A stretch of DNA of 64,000 nt from JAZDRH01 sp047470865 (GCF_047470865.1 NZ_JAZDRH010000011.1:28811-92810), one strand, 5' to 3'. Positions 1 through 9,376 are shown, counted from the stretch's first letter. Notes: generated from the letters alone by a model not told the origin. Made by a program: numbers and translations.

Positions 1-318
1 AGCGCTGCGGATATCGGCATCTAATTGCGCTGGGAATTCAGCTTGCATGATCCACTCACGGATTTGTGCACCTGCTTTTGCCAACGCATTCACATCGTCA
101 ACATCAAGTGTGTCTAGCACCTCGTGGATACGATGGTTCAATCCACTTTGTTCTAGAAAATCACGATAAGCCTGAGCAGTAGTAGCAAAACCACCAGGTA
201 CACAAACCCCAGCGCCAGCTAAGTTACTAATCATCTCACCTAGGGAAGCATTTTTACCACCTACTCGTTCGACGTCATGCTTTCCAAGCTTATCGAGGGA
301 AACTACGTATTCAACCAA
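1..318 (-). CDS. ppsA: Phosphoenolpyruvate synthase, N-terminal part (runs off the window)
   Basis: PpsA makes phosphoenolpyruvate from pyruvate and ATP in gluconeogenesis. Only the first 106 codons lie in the window. The translated start (VEYVVSLDKLGKHDV, then GGKNASLGEMI) is the conserved N-terminus of the ATP-binding domain. The start appears to be TTG at 318-316, because a GGAG stands 8 bases upstream (330-327) and the protein then begins as PpsA proteins do. The gene is divergent from its regulator ppsR, the usual arrangement in Pseudomonas. Identification is firm; the start is inferred. Confidence 0.93.
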   Translation of the reverse strand, partial: MVEYVVSLDKLGKHDVERVGGKNASLGEMISNLAGAGVCVPGGFATTAQAYRDFLEQSGLNHRIHEVLDTLDVDDVNALAKAGAQIREWIMQAEFPAQLDADIRSA

Positions 319-472
319 GGTGCTTTCTCCACTTTTATGACTGTGTTCCTACCAGAGTTTATTATTTAAGTTCTGGCATTGTTTGGGGTAAATAAGCCAC
401 AATAATCTCAAAGCTTAAGGACTGGTAAGTCCTTGTGCCGTGAAAACTTCTCTCACTAAGGCCTTTGTTAGC

Positions 473-1291
473 ATGAAACGCACTGCATTCTTCATCTCTG
501 ATGGTACAGGTATCACCGCTGAGACATTAGGTCAGAGCTTGTTGGCTCAATTTGGCAATATCGATTTTCGCCGCTTAACGCGTCCGTACATTGATACTAC
601 CGAAAAGGCACTTGCGATGGTACAGCAAATTAACGCGGTAGCAGAACAAGAAAAAAGTCGTCCTATTGTTTTTGATACAATAGTAAACCCACAAATTCGC
701 GACATACTTGCCACAGCCAATGCGTTTAAGCTGGATATTTTCTCAACTTTTTTGAATCCGTTAGAGACCGAGCTCAATGAAAGTTCGTCTTATAGCGTTG
801 GAAAATCGCATTCAATTAAGCAAAACGATACCTATATGCAGCGCATTGAAGCAGTAAACTTTGCGTTAGAAAATGACGATGGTGCGCGTACGCGTCACTA
901 TGACAGCGCTGATATTATTCTTGTAGGTGTATCTCGCTGCGGTAAAACCCCTACTTGCTTATATATGGCGATGCAATATGGTATTCGGGCAGCCAACTAT
1001 CCCTTAACGGAAGAAGATATGGACTTGCTAACCCTACCTAATTCACTCAAACCTTATCGCCAAAAACTATTTGGCTTAACAATTGAGGCTGAGCGTTTAG
1101 CTGCCATTCGCCATGAGCGCAAACCTAACAGCCGCTATGCTAGCTTTGCCCAATGTGAGTTTGAAGTGCGTGAAGTGGAAGCCTTATTCCAACGTGAGAA
1201 TATTAATTTTATTAATACAACCCAGTTTTCTGTTGAAGAAATTTCAGCAAAAATTCTGGTTGAGAAAGGCATTGAGCGGCGTTTTAAATAA
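473..1291 (+). CDS. ppsR: PEP synthase regulatory protein (bifunctional kinase/pyrophosphorylase)
   Basis: PpsR (DUF299 family) inactivates PEP synthase by ADP-dependent phosphorylation of a threonine and reactivates it by Pi-dependent dephosphorylation. The P-loop-like motif GVSRCGKT is at residues 152-159, and the N-terminus KRTAFFISDGTGITAE is typical. I start at the ATG at 473 (272 aa, the usual family length), with AAGG about 10 bases upstream. An in-frame GTG at 440 would add 11 residues not usual for the family. It faces away from ppsA, its target. Confidence 0.95.
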   Translation: MKRTAFFISDGTGITAETLGQSLLAQFGNIDFRRLTRPYIDTTEKALAMVQQINAVAEQEKSRPIVFDTIVNPQIRDILATANAFKLDIFSTFLNPLETELNESSSYSVGKSHSIKQNDTYMQRIEAVNFALENDDGARTRHYDSADIILVGVSRCGKTPTCLYMAMQYGIRAANYPLTEEDMDLLTLPNSLKPYRQKLFGLTIEAERLAAIRHERKPNSRYASFAQCEFEVREVEALFQRENINFINTTQFSVEEISAKILVEKGIERRFK

Positions 1292-1464
1292 ATGCTGCAC
1301 TGTGTTACTGATGTGCTGAGTGGATATTGCCTACCCAGCACAATAAAACTCACTACGTTTTTTCAAAGAAACTCGCTTTTTAACTAAGTTTTCAGCAACT
1401 TACGTTTGATGTAATGGTTCAATATTTAAGCGCTATCGGCAAATAACTAAACCAGCGAATGCGC

Positions 1465-2481
1465 TTAGTTTTCCGTTAAATTAACCTGCCAATGTGTTGG
1501 TGCATGCCCTGTCCAACGCTTAAAGGCGCGACAAAAAGCCGCTACCTCAGAAAAACCTAAACGACTAGCCACATAGCTTATAGAAACATGTTCATCCGTT
1601 AATAAATTGTAGGCTAGCTCTTGTTTTAATTTGTCTTTAATAGCCCGTAAGCTAGTATTTTCTGCCTGTAACCTGCGTCTTAAAGTTCTTGGGCTGATAA
1701 ATAATAAATCAGCCAATGCCGTTAAATCAGGAAACTCTGCATAGTCATACTTGTGCAATAACAAACGCAATTGCGCACTGATACTTTCATCGGCCACCAC
1801 ATAATGAAAAATTTCCGCCGGCATATGCCCTAAAAACTTTTTCACCTCTTCAGCCGAGCGAACTAAAGGCCACTGCAAGCAATTAGCATTAAAAATAAAA
1901 GCGCACTCTTTTTGCTTAAAAACCAACTCACCGGCAAACATCTTAGAATATTCTTGAGCATGGGCAGGCTTGGCATAGGCAAAACAACTCTGCTGTATTG
2001 GTAATTGCTGCCCTACCAGCCAACTACTACAGCGCAGCCATGACAACATTAAAAACTCTTGCAGCATATGGGCAAAGTCATAGTTTTTATTACGCAAATC
2101 TAAGGTAAGTTTGATTCTATCTTGAGGCAATGCCGCCAAAGTCACCTGTACCATCGGCTGATTAATCGCATAATATTTGCAGCTTCGTTTTAGCATTGCA
2201 CCTAGGCTTTGTGCACTTGCTGCATATTCCAGCATCAAGGCAAACTGCCCCTGCTGACAAAAACCTTCTGCCATGCCCATAAACTCATCTTGATTTACCG
2301 CCCATAATTGATGAATTAAGCGATGTAATTCACTGGGTGTAATTAATCTAGGCTCGGTTAATAAGCTGATATCTACATTGGACTTTTGTAGCAGCTCAGC
2401 GCCAGAAACACCTAGTTTTTCAGCGGCTGTTTTGCAAGTGAGCCAGTAATGATAAGCAATATAGCGTTTTTCTTGATACAT
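1465..2481 (-). CDS. AraC-family transcriptional regulator
   Basis: A 338-residue regulator. Roughly residues 15-205 look like the ligand-binding domain common in AraC proteins that control fatty-acid and lipid genes. Residues about 240-335 hold the double helix-turn-helix, with ISPRTLRRRLQ in the first helix pair and VASRLGFSEVAAFCRAFKRWTG as the second-motif region. It is divergent from the acyl-CoA operon starting at 2590, with a 108-base gap between them, so it probably senses a fatty-acid-like effector and controls that operon. The effector cannot be read from sequence. Confidence 0.85.
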   Translation of the reverse strand: MYQEKRYIAYHYWLTCKTAAEKLGVSGAELLQKSNVDISLLTEPRLITPSELHRLIHQLWAVNQDEFMGMAEGFCQQGQFALMLEYAASAQSLGAMLKRSCKYYAINQPMVQVTLAALPQDRIKLTLDLRNKNYDFAHMLQEFLMLSWLRCSSWLVGQQLPIQQSCFAYAKPAHAQEYSKMFAGELVFKQKECAFIFNANCLQWPLVRSAEEVKKFLGHMPAEIFHYVVADESISAQLRLLLHKYDYAEFPDLTALADLLFISPRTLRRRLQAENTSLRAIKDKLKQELAYNLLTDEHVSISYVASRLGFSEVAAFCRAFKRWTGHAPTHWQVNLTEN

Positions 2482-2589
2482 AAGCCCTCCTCGCTCTGAC
2501 CTCTATAGTCAAACATTTCGTCCTAATGTGTCATTCAGATCAAAGGCTAATCAGCGTTAAATGCTTAAAACAACAAAAACAGGTGGCCT

Positions 2590-3735
2590 ATGTCAGCGCA
2601 TAACGATGAACTCAAGATGTTGGCAGAAAGTGTGCAACGCTTTATTGAGCAACACATCAGCCCAGTTTATGAAACGTGGGAAACTAACCATCTTATCCCC
2701 AAAGCCTTTTGGCGTACCTTAGGTGAAGCTGGCCTACTGGGTATGGATATGCCTGAGGAGTATGGTGGTAGCGCGGCAGATATTCATTTTCCACTACAGA
2801 TTATTGAACAGTTTGGCTTGGCTGGTTTTGGTGGGCTAAACAGTGCTTACAACATTCACGCTAATATTGTGATGCCCTACATTTTGCACATTGGAAATCC
2901 AGCGCAAAAACAACAATGGCTACCTCGCTTAATCAGTGGTGAAGCTATTGGTGCTATTGCTATGACTGAACCCAGTGCGGGTAGTGATCTAGCGGCTATG
3001 CGTACCAGTGCCGTACGAAACGAAAAAGGTTGGTTATTAAATGGTAGCAAAACCTTTATCACCAATGGCATTAATGCTGATGTAGTGATTGTGTGTGCTA
3101 AAACCAACAATCACGCTGGTGCTAAAGGTATCTCGCTGTTTTTAGTGGATACGCAATTGAAAGGCTTTAGTCGTGGCCAATCTATTGAGAAAATTGGCCA
3201 ACATTGTAGCGATACAGCTGAGCTATTTTTCGACAACCTACAGCTTTCCAATGATGCTTTGTTGGGTGAATGCGATAAAGGTTTTATGTATTTAATGCAA
3301 GAATTACCACGCGAACGCTTAGGCGTGGCAGCTCAAGCATTAGGTGCTATGCAAGGCGCATTAAATATTACAGTGGATTATGTACAGCAGCGCAAAGCCT
3401 TTGGCCAAAGCATTGCACAATTTCAAAATACACGCTTTGTATTAGCACAAATTAAAGCCGATATTGAAATGGCACGCAGTTATTTACAGCAGTGCATAAC
3501 ACACTATCAAGCGCAGACAATGGATACTACTGAGGCTGCCGTTTTAAAGCTGCAACTGACTGAAATGCAATGCCGTATCTCAGATCAATGCTTACAGCTA
3601 TTTGGCGGCTATGGTTATACCCGTGAGTACCCTATTTCACGCTTTTACGCTGACGCTCGCGTGCAAACTATTTATGCAGGCAGCTCAGAAATTATGAAAG
3701 AAATTATCGCTCGCTCCATGCTGGGCAAGGCTTAA
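2590..3735 (+). CDS. Acyl-CoA dehydrogenase
   Basis: A 381-residue FAD enzyme catalysing the first step of beta-oxidation, alpha,beta-desaturation of an acyl-CoA. The signature TEPSAGSD is at residues 126-133, and YVQQRKAFGQ and LFGGYGYTREYP lie in the C-terminal helical domain. The position that carries the catalytic Glu in medium-chain enzymes is Ala here (YAGSSEI). Glu242 in LPRERLGVA matches the alternative base used by the long-chain and isovaleryl-CoA subgroups. It is the first gene of an operon with the thiolase 10 bases downstream. Substrate chain length is not determined. Confidence 0.9.
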   Translation: MSAHNDELKMLAESVQRFIEQHISPVYETWETNHLIPKAFWRTLGEAGLLGMDMPEEYGGSAADIHFPLQIIEQFGLAGFGGLNSAYNIHANIVMPYILHIGNPAQKQQWLPRLISGEAIGAIAMTEPSAGSDLAAMRTSAVRNEKGWLLNGSKTFITNGINADVVIVCAKTNNHAGAKGISLFLVDTQLKGFSRGQSIEKIGQHCSDTAELFFDNLQLSNDALLGECDKGFMYLMQELPRERLGVAAQALGAMQGALNITVDYVQQRKAFGQSIAQFQNTRFVLAQIKADIEMARSYLQQCITHYQAQTMDTTEAAVLKLQLTEMQCRISDQCLQLFGGYGYTREYPISRFYADARVQTIYAGSSEIMKEIIARSMLGKA

Positions 3736-3745
3736 AGGAATTATT

Positions 3746-4942
3746 ATGTCTGCTTTTAAAGATACTGATGTTGTTTTCGTTGGTGCTGCGCGCACGCCTA
3801 TCGGCCGTTTTTTAGGTAGTTTAAGCAGCCTAACACCGGCTGAACTAGGCACTATTGCCGCCACTGAAGCCATTAAACGTGCCCAGGTGAATGCAAAAGA
3901 TATCGATCACAGTGTTTTTGGGCATATTATTACCACTGGCCCTGCCGATGCCTATCTTGCTCGCCATATTGCGCTTAATTCAGGCCTTCCTGACAGTAGC
4001 GCTGCCTTTAATGTAAACCGCCTTTGTGGCTCATCCGTACAGGCAATTATTAGTGCCACCCAACTATTGCAGCTAGGTGATAGCCAAATGGTACTGGCTG
4101 GCGGCGCGGAAAGCATGAGTCAAGGGGCTTATGTATTGCCTCGTGTACGTGAAGGCTTACGCATGGGGCATAGTCAAGTTACGGATATGACACTTGGTAT
4201 TCTAAGCGATCCTTTTGATAGTGGGCATATGGGCATCACCGCAGAAAATATTGCCGAAAAATACCAACTAACGCGCCAGCAAATTGACGAAGTAGCACTA
4301 TCTAGCCAACAACGTGCAGCACGCGCCCAAGAACAAGGCTACTGGCAAACGCAAATAGTGCCCGTGGAAGTTAATCAAGGGCGCAAAACAATTTCATTAA
4401 CCCAAGATGAGCATGTTCGAGGTGATACCACACTTGAATCGCTTGCCAGTTTAAAACCGGCTTTTAAGAAAGATGGCATTGTCACCCCCGGCAACGCTTC
4501 TGGCTTAAATGATGCGGCGGCGGCAGTGGTTATGACCACTGCTGCTAACGCAACCACTAACCAGCTTCCAGTATTAGGACGTGTTGTTAGCTACGCTTTC
4601 TCTGGTGTTGATCCTAAATTAATGGGCTTAGGCCCTATTCCAGCCGTAAAAACAGCACTAGCTAAAGCTAAACTAAGTATCGCCGATTTAGATGTTATTG
4701 AGTCTAACGAAGCCTTTGCTGCACAGGCTTTAGCTGTAGCACAAGAGCTAGGCTTGCCATTAGATAAAACTAACCCTAATGGGGGCGCCATTGCCCATGG
4801 TCATCCTGTAGGGGCAACAGGTGCCATTTTAACAGTAAAAACACTGTACGAATTAGAGCGCACTCAAGGTCGTTACGGCTTAATTACTATGTGTATTGGT
4901 GGTGGACAAGGTATTGCATTAATCGTGGAGCGAGCTCAATAA
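3746..4942 (+). CDS. Thiolase (acetyl-CoA C-acyltransferase)
   Basis: A 398-residue thiolase that cleaves 3-ketoacyl-CoA with CoA, or runs in the condensing direction. All catalytic elements are visible: Cys94 in NRLCGSS, His353 in GHPVGATG and Cys383 in CIGGGQG. It lies between an acyl-CoA dehydrogenase and an acyl-CoA ligase, so a degradative role is likely. An AAGGAATT ribosome-binding site precedes the ATG. No enoyl-CoA hydratase or hydroxyacyl-CoA dehydrogenase is in this operon, so those steps must be encoded elsewhere. Confidence 0.92.
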   Translation: MSAFKDTDVVFVGAARTPIGRFLGSLSSLTPAELGTIAATEAIKRAQVNAKDIDHSVFGHIITTGPADAYLARHIALNSGLPDSSAAFNVNRLCGSSVQAIISATQLLQLGDSQMVLAGGAESMSQGAYVLPRVREGLRMGHSQVTDMTLGILSDPFDSGHMGITAENIAEKYQLTRQQIDEVALSSQQRAARAQEQGYWQTQIVPVEVNQGRKTISLTQDEHVRGDTTLESLASLKPAFKKDGIVTPGNASGLNDAAAAVVMTTAANATTNQLPVLGRVVSYAFSGVDPKLMGLGPIPAVKTALAKAKLSIADLDVIESNEAFAAQALAVAQELGLPLDKTNPNGGAIAHGHPVGATGAILTVKTLYELERTQGRYGLITMCIGGGQGIALIVERAQ

Positions 4943-4994
4943 GCAGCATCTATTGAACTTGCCACACCGAAAACAACAATAAAAAGGAGTGGTT

Positions 4995-6587
4995 ATGATG
5001 AATACGAATACTGTGCAACGTGCACGTCGAAATACCATAGGTGATGCGCTGACTCGAGTGAGTGAGCGCTTTACCAATAAAATGGCTGTGGTATTTAATA
5101 ATCGCCATTGGAGCTTTAGCGCTCTTAATGTTGCCAGCCATAAAGTCGCCAATCACCTACTCGCGTTAGGCTTACAAAAAGGCGACCGAGTAGCAGCTTA
5201 TGGCAAAAACTCAGATGCTTATTTAATTTTATGGCTCGCCTGCTGCAAGGCCGGCTTAATTCATGTGCCATTAAACTTTGCGTTAGTTGATCGTGAGCTG
5301 GCCTTTTTATTAAAGCAATCTGGGGCTAAAGCCTTGTTTTTAGACAACGCCCTGCATTCTCATTTTGCCGCCCTCAATGAAAGCTTACATATTGAGCATG
5401 TGGGCAGCCTGCAAGACCAGCATAGCCCATTCGCCCAAGATATTTTAACTTGGGCGCTCAATCCCGGTAATCAAGAGGCACCTGAAGTAGAACTAGATGC
5501 CGAAGATGTCGTACAAATTCTCTACACCTCGGGTACTACTTCAGACCCTAAAGGGGCTATGCACACTCACAACAGCTTTTTTAGCCAATACCAAAGCTGC
5601 TTTTTACACTTAGCTATTAATCAGGACGATGTCGCCCTCGCAGCACTACCGCTCTATCACTCAGCACAAATGCATGTATTTACCATGCCGACCTTACTAA
5701 CGGGTGGCACTAGTTGGATTTTAGATAATGCGGGGGCTGAAAACATGCTTAACGTGATACAAAGCAATGCCATTAATGCCGTGTTTGCACCGCCAACCGT
5801 GTGGATTAATCTATTACGCCACCCTAGTTTTAATCCCAACCAACTAAAGCAGCTCAACAAACTCTACTATGGCGCCTCCATCATGCCCGAAGCCATTGCC
5901 CAAGAACTAAGTGAATTACTACCGCAAGCTGGTTTGTATAACTGTTATGGACAAAGCGAAATGGCGCCATTAGCCACCGTACTAGCGCCTAATCAGCACC
6001 AAGGACGTTTGGCTTCTGCTGGAAAACCGACTCAGTCCGTACGCACACGTATTGTTAATCCAGAAACGGGAACACCTTGCCAAGCCTACGAGCAAGGAGA
6101 GATCGTCCACCAATCTGCTCAGCTCATGCTAGGTTATTGGAATAATCCTAAAGCCACTGAAGACTGTTTTCGCAATGGCTGGTTCCATTCTGGTGATCTT
6201 GGCTATATGGATGAACAAGGCTACTTATATGTGGTTGACCGTATTAAAGATGTGATTAATACCGGCGCCGTACTAGTAGCTAGCCGAGATGTTGAAGAAG
6301 TGCTCTATACCCACAAAGCTGTTGAAGAAGTGGCTGTTATAGGCTTGCCTGATCCGCATTGGGGAGAAGCCGTCACTGCTGTTATCGTAGTAAAACGCGG
6401 CCATATAGTGAATGAAAAAGAGCTATTAGCCTTTTCCAAAGAATATCTGGCCGCCTTTAAAATCCCTAAACGTTTTATCTTTGAAACAGCACTGCCTAAA
6501 AATAGCGCTGGCAAACTATTAAAGCGCGAACTACGCCAACGCTATACGGAACAAGCCAACTTGCGCAACTTAAGTGCACAGGCTTAA
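4995..6587 (+). CDS. Acyl-CoA ligase (AMP-forming, ANL superfamily)
   Basis: A 530-residue AMP-binding enzyme that activates a carboxylic acid as acyl-AMP and then acyl-CoA. The P-loop YTSGTTSDPKG is at residues 177-187. Further on are YNCYGQSE, the GWFHSGDLGYMD motif, the hinge VDRIKDVI, and the C-terminal PKNSAGKLLKRELR with its catalytic Lys. The ATG at 4995 is chosen because AAGGAG sits 5 bases upstream; an in-frame GTG at 4989 overlaps that site. Third gene of the acyl-CoA operon. Substrate is unknown: medium- or long-chain fatty acids are likely, aromatic or branched acids possible. Confidence 0.9.
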   Translation: MMNTNTVQRARRNTIGDALTRVSERFTNKMAVVFNNRHWSFSALNVASHKVANHLLALGLQKGDRVAAYGKNSDAYLILWLACCKAGLIHVPLNFALVDRELAFLLKQSGAKALFLDNALHSHFAALNESLHIEHVGSLQDQHSPFAQDILTWALNPGNQEAPEVELDAEDVVQILYTSGTTSDPKGAMHTHNSFFSQYQSCFLHLAINQDDVALAALPLYHSAQMHVFTMPTLLTGGTSWILDNAGAENMLNVIQSNAINAVFAPPTVWINLLRHPSFNPNQLKQLNKLYYGASIMPEAIAQELSELLPQAGLYNCYGQSEMAPLATVLAPNQHQGRLASAGKPTQSVRTRIVNPETGTPCQAYEQGEIVHQSAQLMLGYWNNPKATEDCFRNGWFHSGDLGYMDEQGYLYVVDRIKDVINTGAVLVASRDVEEVLYTHKAVEEVAVIGLPDPHWGEAVTAVIVVKRGHIVNEKELLAFSKEYLAAFKIPKRFIFETALPKNSAGKLLKRELRQRYTEQANLRNLSAQA

Positions 6588-6599
6588 GGGCTAATCCAT

Positions 6600-6624
6600 G
6601 CGGTAGCCATAATCTGGTTACCGC
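6600..6624 (+). terminator. Possible terminator hairpin after the acyl-CoA operon
   Basis: A nine-base-pair stem with one G-U pair and a seven-base loop lies 13 bases after the acyl-CoA ligase stop. No clear T-run follows, so this could be a rho-dependent or stabilising structure. Confidence 0.35.
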
Positions 6625-6703
6625 TGTTCAACCTTGCCTGCCGTCAATTGCGTTTTATAGCGCCTACTTGTACAGTCTATTTTTCGTTTTAAAACGACAC
6701 GGC

Positions 6704-7180
6704 ATGAATTTAGTACCTTCTAGCAAGTTTACGATTGGTCTTTTAACGCTATCGCTTTTATCAGGGTGTGGAGAAATCATTATTGGTACGGGTTGTATTC
6801 TTGGCTCTGCTAGCGATGCACTCAGCCCCAGTAAAAAACTAAACTTACCTAACGCTCAAGAAGGCACATCCTATCAGCAGAAAATAATGATTCAAACAGA
6901 TTCTGGATTTGGTATAGAAGAAGTGGCCAATAATTTGCCCGCAGGCTTAACAGCTGAACTTCTGGGGCAAGACAAAAATGGTAACTGGTCTGCTTATACC
7001 CCTGCCTATATCACACCTTCAAGAGAACTTAATGTTTGGCTACAGGTTTCTGGAACTCCTGAGAAACATGGGCGCTACGCCATTAAACTGAGTAATACCT
7101 CAAGGCCCAGTATGTGTGGTAGCTCTGTCAGTTACTATAAAGTGCAGTTAAACGTAGAAAAAGCTGAGCCTGTTAAATAA
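6704..7180 (+). CDS. Putative lipoprotein of unknown function
   Basis: A 158-residue protein beginning with a basic stretch, a hydrophobic core and a lipobox ending LLSGC, so it should be lipidated and exported. The mature part is polar, and its layout (proline/glycine-rich segments, PAGLTAEL, VSGTPEKHGRYAIKL) resembles a small Ig-like beta-sandwich repeat; that is inference. I use the ATG at 6704 rather than a TTG at 6668 because it gives a clean signal peptide. No good ribosome-binding site is visible. It ends 8 bases inside the convergent deacetylase gene. Function unknown. Confidence 0.65.
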   Translation: MNLVPSSKFTIGLLTLSLLSGCGEIIIGTGCILGSASDALSPSKKLNLPNAQEGTSYQQKIMIQTDSGFGIEEVANNLPAGLTAELLGQDKNGNWSAYTPAYITPSRELNVWLQVSGTPEKHGRYAIKLSNTSRPSMCGSSVSYYKVQLNVEKAEPVK

Positions 7181-7970
7181 AAGGTTGCAGCACAATATTT
7201 TTTTCTTGAATAAATGCCGCAAACTCATCACTGGCTAAATAATTAAACTCCACGGCTCTGGCTTCTTCGATGGGATCACTTATATCTTGTCGACCTAACA
7301 CATCCCCAGGGTGGCACATCATTAACGTATGGTCAGGGCAGATATCTAACCAATACGCCATACGCTGAGCAAAATTATCCTCTGGCGTTAACGCATAAAT
7401 ACCTGCAAAGTGAGTTGTCACAGTAAAGCCTTTAGCCTTTGCTTGTGCATAAAAATACGCAGCACTGCGTTTAAGTACCCACTCTTTAAATGAGCTGTCT
7501 TTGGTTTTAATAAGCCGATCAGGCGCGCGTAGATAAGGTTTTTCTGTATGTTTCCAACGCTCATCAATAGCTGCAAATAGCGCTTGCCTTGCCCCTTGAA
7601 ATGCATGCACATGTTGGTGACCATCAATATGATCTGGCAGGCAGCCATAATGTTGGGTAAATAAATCAATCTGACGCAGGTATTCATCCTTTAATTGATT
7701 TACGGGTAATAGATGTAAAAAAGATTTCATCAACAAAGCGCCCAAGCTATGTGCGCCCTGTCCAAAATCATGGGTCAAATTAAAGTGCAGCCCTATATCA
7801 GCTTTACCCTGTGCAACCTGCTTTAACTCTGGGGCTAAGGCTGCCCAATGAGGCGACTGAGTCATCACACTGGTAGCATGAATTCGTTGTTGCTCAATCA
7901 GCTGTAAAATACCTTGGCTAATAGCAGGCGATTGCGCAAAATCATCAGCACAGAGCGTAACGCGCTTCAT
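7173..7970 (-). CDS. YdjC/ChbG-type carbohydrate deacetylase (NaxD/LgmC-like)
   Basis: A 265-residue metal-dependent N-deacetylase of acetylated sugars. The metal- and catalysis-related motifs are present: CADDF at residues 7-11 (Asp9, Asp10), His62 in GLHFN, and HIDGHQHVH at 114-122. It ends an operon with a GtrA-like protein, a GtrB-like glycosyltransferase and an ArnT-like transferase, overlapping the GtrA-like gene by 4 bases. This setting matches NaxD of Francisella and LgmC of Bordetella, which deacetylate an undecaprenyl-phosphate amino sugar before it is added to lipid A. A chitooligosaccharide role (ChbG) is less likely with these neighbours. Confidence 0.85.
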   Translation of the reverse strand: MKRVTLCADDFAQSPAISQGILQLIEQQRIHATSVMTQSPHWAALAPELKQVAQGKADIGLHFNLTHDFGQGAHSLGALLMKSFLHLLPVNQLKDEYLRQIDLFTQHYGCLPDHIDGHQHVHAFQGARQALFAAIDERWKHTEKPYLRAPDRLIKTKDSSFKEWVLKRSAAYFYAQAKAKGFTVTTHFAGIYALTPEDNFAQRMAYWLDICPDHTLMMCHPGDVLGRQDISDPIEEARAVEFNYLASDEFAAFIQEKNIVLQPFI

Positions 7971-8359
7971 TGAGTTTCCCCTTTGGCGTTAAACGCCCAT
8001 ACTTTACTAATCATAAAAGTAACAACAGCAACGACAAACAGCACAATAAAGAGTGCTACACGATAATCTAAACCAGTAAAGGCTAATAGCCCTGCATATA
8101 AGCCTTGGTTTAAACAAAAACTACCAACAGCTACTGCAAAAAACTTAGACATGGCTTGCTTGTGCGTTGTTTGTTGGGCTTGAGCTTTAAAGGTTAAACA
8201 ACGATGTCCCCAATAGCTCACTTGAAAAGCCAACAAAAAGCCAACTAGATTGGCCCATAGTGGTGATAGCTCAAACCAAGGCACAAGAGCTGCCACCACC
8301 AATAAATGCACCAGTGCAGCCGTACCTCCGACAGCAAGGAAAAAAATCAGCTGCTTCAT
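7967..8359 (-). CDS. GtrA-like membrane protein (candidate lipid-linked sugar flippase)
   Basis: A 130-residue protein of the GtrA family with four hydrophobic segments at roughly residues 5-25, 33-52, 72-93 and 98-120. GtrA-type proteins are thought to flip undecaprenyl-phosphate-linked sugars to the periplasmic side. It overlaps both neighbours by 4 bases, the glycosyltransferase upstream and the deacetylase downstream, which implies translational coupling. In this operon it would move the sugar carrier outward for the ArnT-like enzyme. Family is clear; flippase activity is inferred from family and context. Confidence 0.85.
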   Translation of the reverse strand: MKQLIFFLAVGGTAALVHLLVVAALVPWFELSPLWANLVGFLLAFQVSYWGHRCLTFKAQAQQTTHKQAMSKFFAVAVGSFCLNQGLYAGLLAFTGLDYRVALFIVLFVVAVVTFMISKVWAFNAKGETQ

Positions 8360-9375
8360 TCTTTCTCTACTGACAGAGTATTTGCTTTGTCAGCTAATTT
8401 TTGGCTACGCCGTACCATCTTTGTAAAGTAAATGGGACGTCGTTTTACTTCATCATAAATACGTCCTATATATTCACCTAAAATACCAATGGCTATCAGC
8501 TGTACGCCCCCTAAAAAGGTAATGGATACAGCCAGTGTTGGCCAGCCATCAGGACTTGGATAATCAAGTAGCTCACGTAACGTCGTAAAGCCCGCATAAG
8601 CCATAGAGCTTAGGGCGATAATAAATCCGGTATAAGTGGAAAGTCTTAGCGGTGCATTAGAAAAGGCGGTCAGCCCAGTTAAACCTAAGCCCCATAAAGA
8701 ACGAAAGTTAAATTTAGACTCACCAGCTTGGCGCTCATGCACTTCGGTTTCCACCATTAATTGATTAAAACCGACCCAATTATAAATACCTTTCATAAAG
8801 CGATTACGCTCTGGCATTTGCTTTAGGGCTTCTAAAATACTGCGATCTAATACGCGAAAATCCTGAGTGTTTTCTGGCATTTTAATAGGTGCGCCCCAGT
8901 TAACTAAAGCATAAAAAGCGCCTGTAAATAGCTTTTTCAGAAAGCTATCTTGGTCACGATTTTTACGCGCACCGTAGACCATGTCATAACCTTGACGCCA
9001 ATGCTCAATAAAGATTGGGATCATTTCAGGAGGGTGCTGAAAATCAGCATCCAGCATCACCACCACATCACCATCAGCATAGTCCAAACCCGCTGTAAGT
9101 GCTGTTTCTTTACCAAAGTTACGTGACAACTGCACCAAGGTAACAGGAAAGTTTTCTAGCTCGTGCATAACAGTAGGCACACTGTTATCTGCACTGCCAT
9201 CATCTACTACAATAAAGTTATAGCGATAATGGTTCTGTTGAAAAAGTGAAGATAAACAATTCAACATTTTGACGATATTTTCCTGCTCGTTATACATAGG
9301 GATAATGCAGGAAATAAGCGGATCTTGCGGTCGCGTCTGGCGGCTATAAATAAGTTTAGCTTCATCCACTACCAT
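8356..9375 (-). CDS. GT2 glycosyltransferase making a polyprenyl-phosphate sugar (GtrB/ArnC/LgmA-like)
   Basis: A 339-residue GT-A enzyme of the DPM1/GtrB class. The catalytic domain (about residues 20-230) has VVDDGSADNS and the DXD motif in LDADFQHPPEM. Two membrane helices lie near residues 245-265 and 280-305, followed by ILGEYIGRIYDEVKRRP, the usual GtrB tail. It should transfer a sugar from a nucleotide donor to undecaprenyl phosphate on the cytoplasmic face. It starts one base after the ArnT-like gene stops. The sugar is unknown; the downstream deacetylase suggests an N-acetylhexosamine. Confidence 0.9.
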   Translation of the reverse strand: MVVDEAKLIYSRQTRPQDPLISCIIPMYNEQENIVKMLNCLSSLFQQNHYRYNFIVVDDGSADNSVPTVMHELENFPVTLVQLSRNFGKETALTAGLDYADGDVVVMLDADFQHPPEMIPIFIEHWRQGYDMVYGARKNRDQDSFLKKLFTGAFYALVNWGAPIKMPENTQDFRVLDRSILEALKQMPERNRFMKGIYNWVGFNQLMVETEVHERQAGESKFNFRSLWGLGLTGLTAFSNAPLRLSTYTGFIIALSSMAYAGFTTLRELLDYPSPDGWPTLAVSITFLGGVQLIAIGILGEYIGRIYDEVKRRPIYFTKMVRRSQKLADKANTLSVEKE

Positions 9376-9376
9376 A

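Noticed and set aside
440..472. Upstream GTG start for ppsR
   Set aside because: The ATG at 473 gives the exact family N-terminus and length; the extra 11 residues are atypical.
547..777. Open frames opposite ppsR and many other genes
   Set aside because: They lie antisense or out of frame inside well-supported genes and show no family features.
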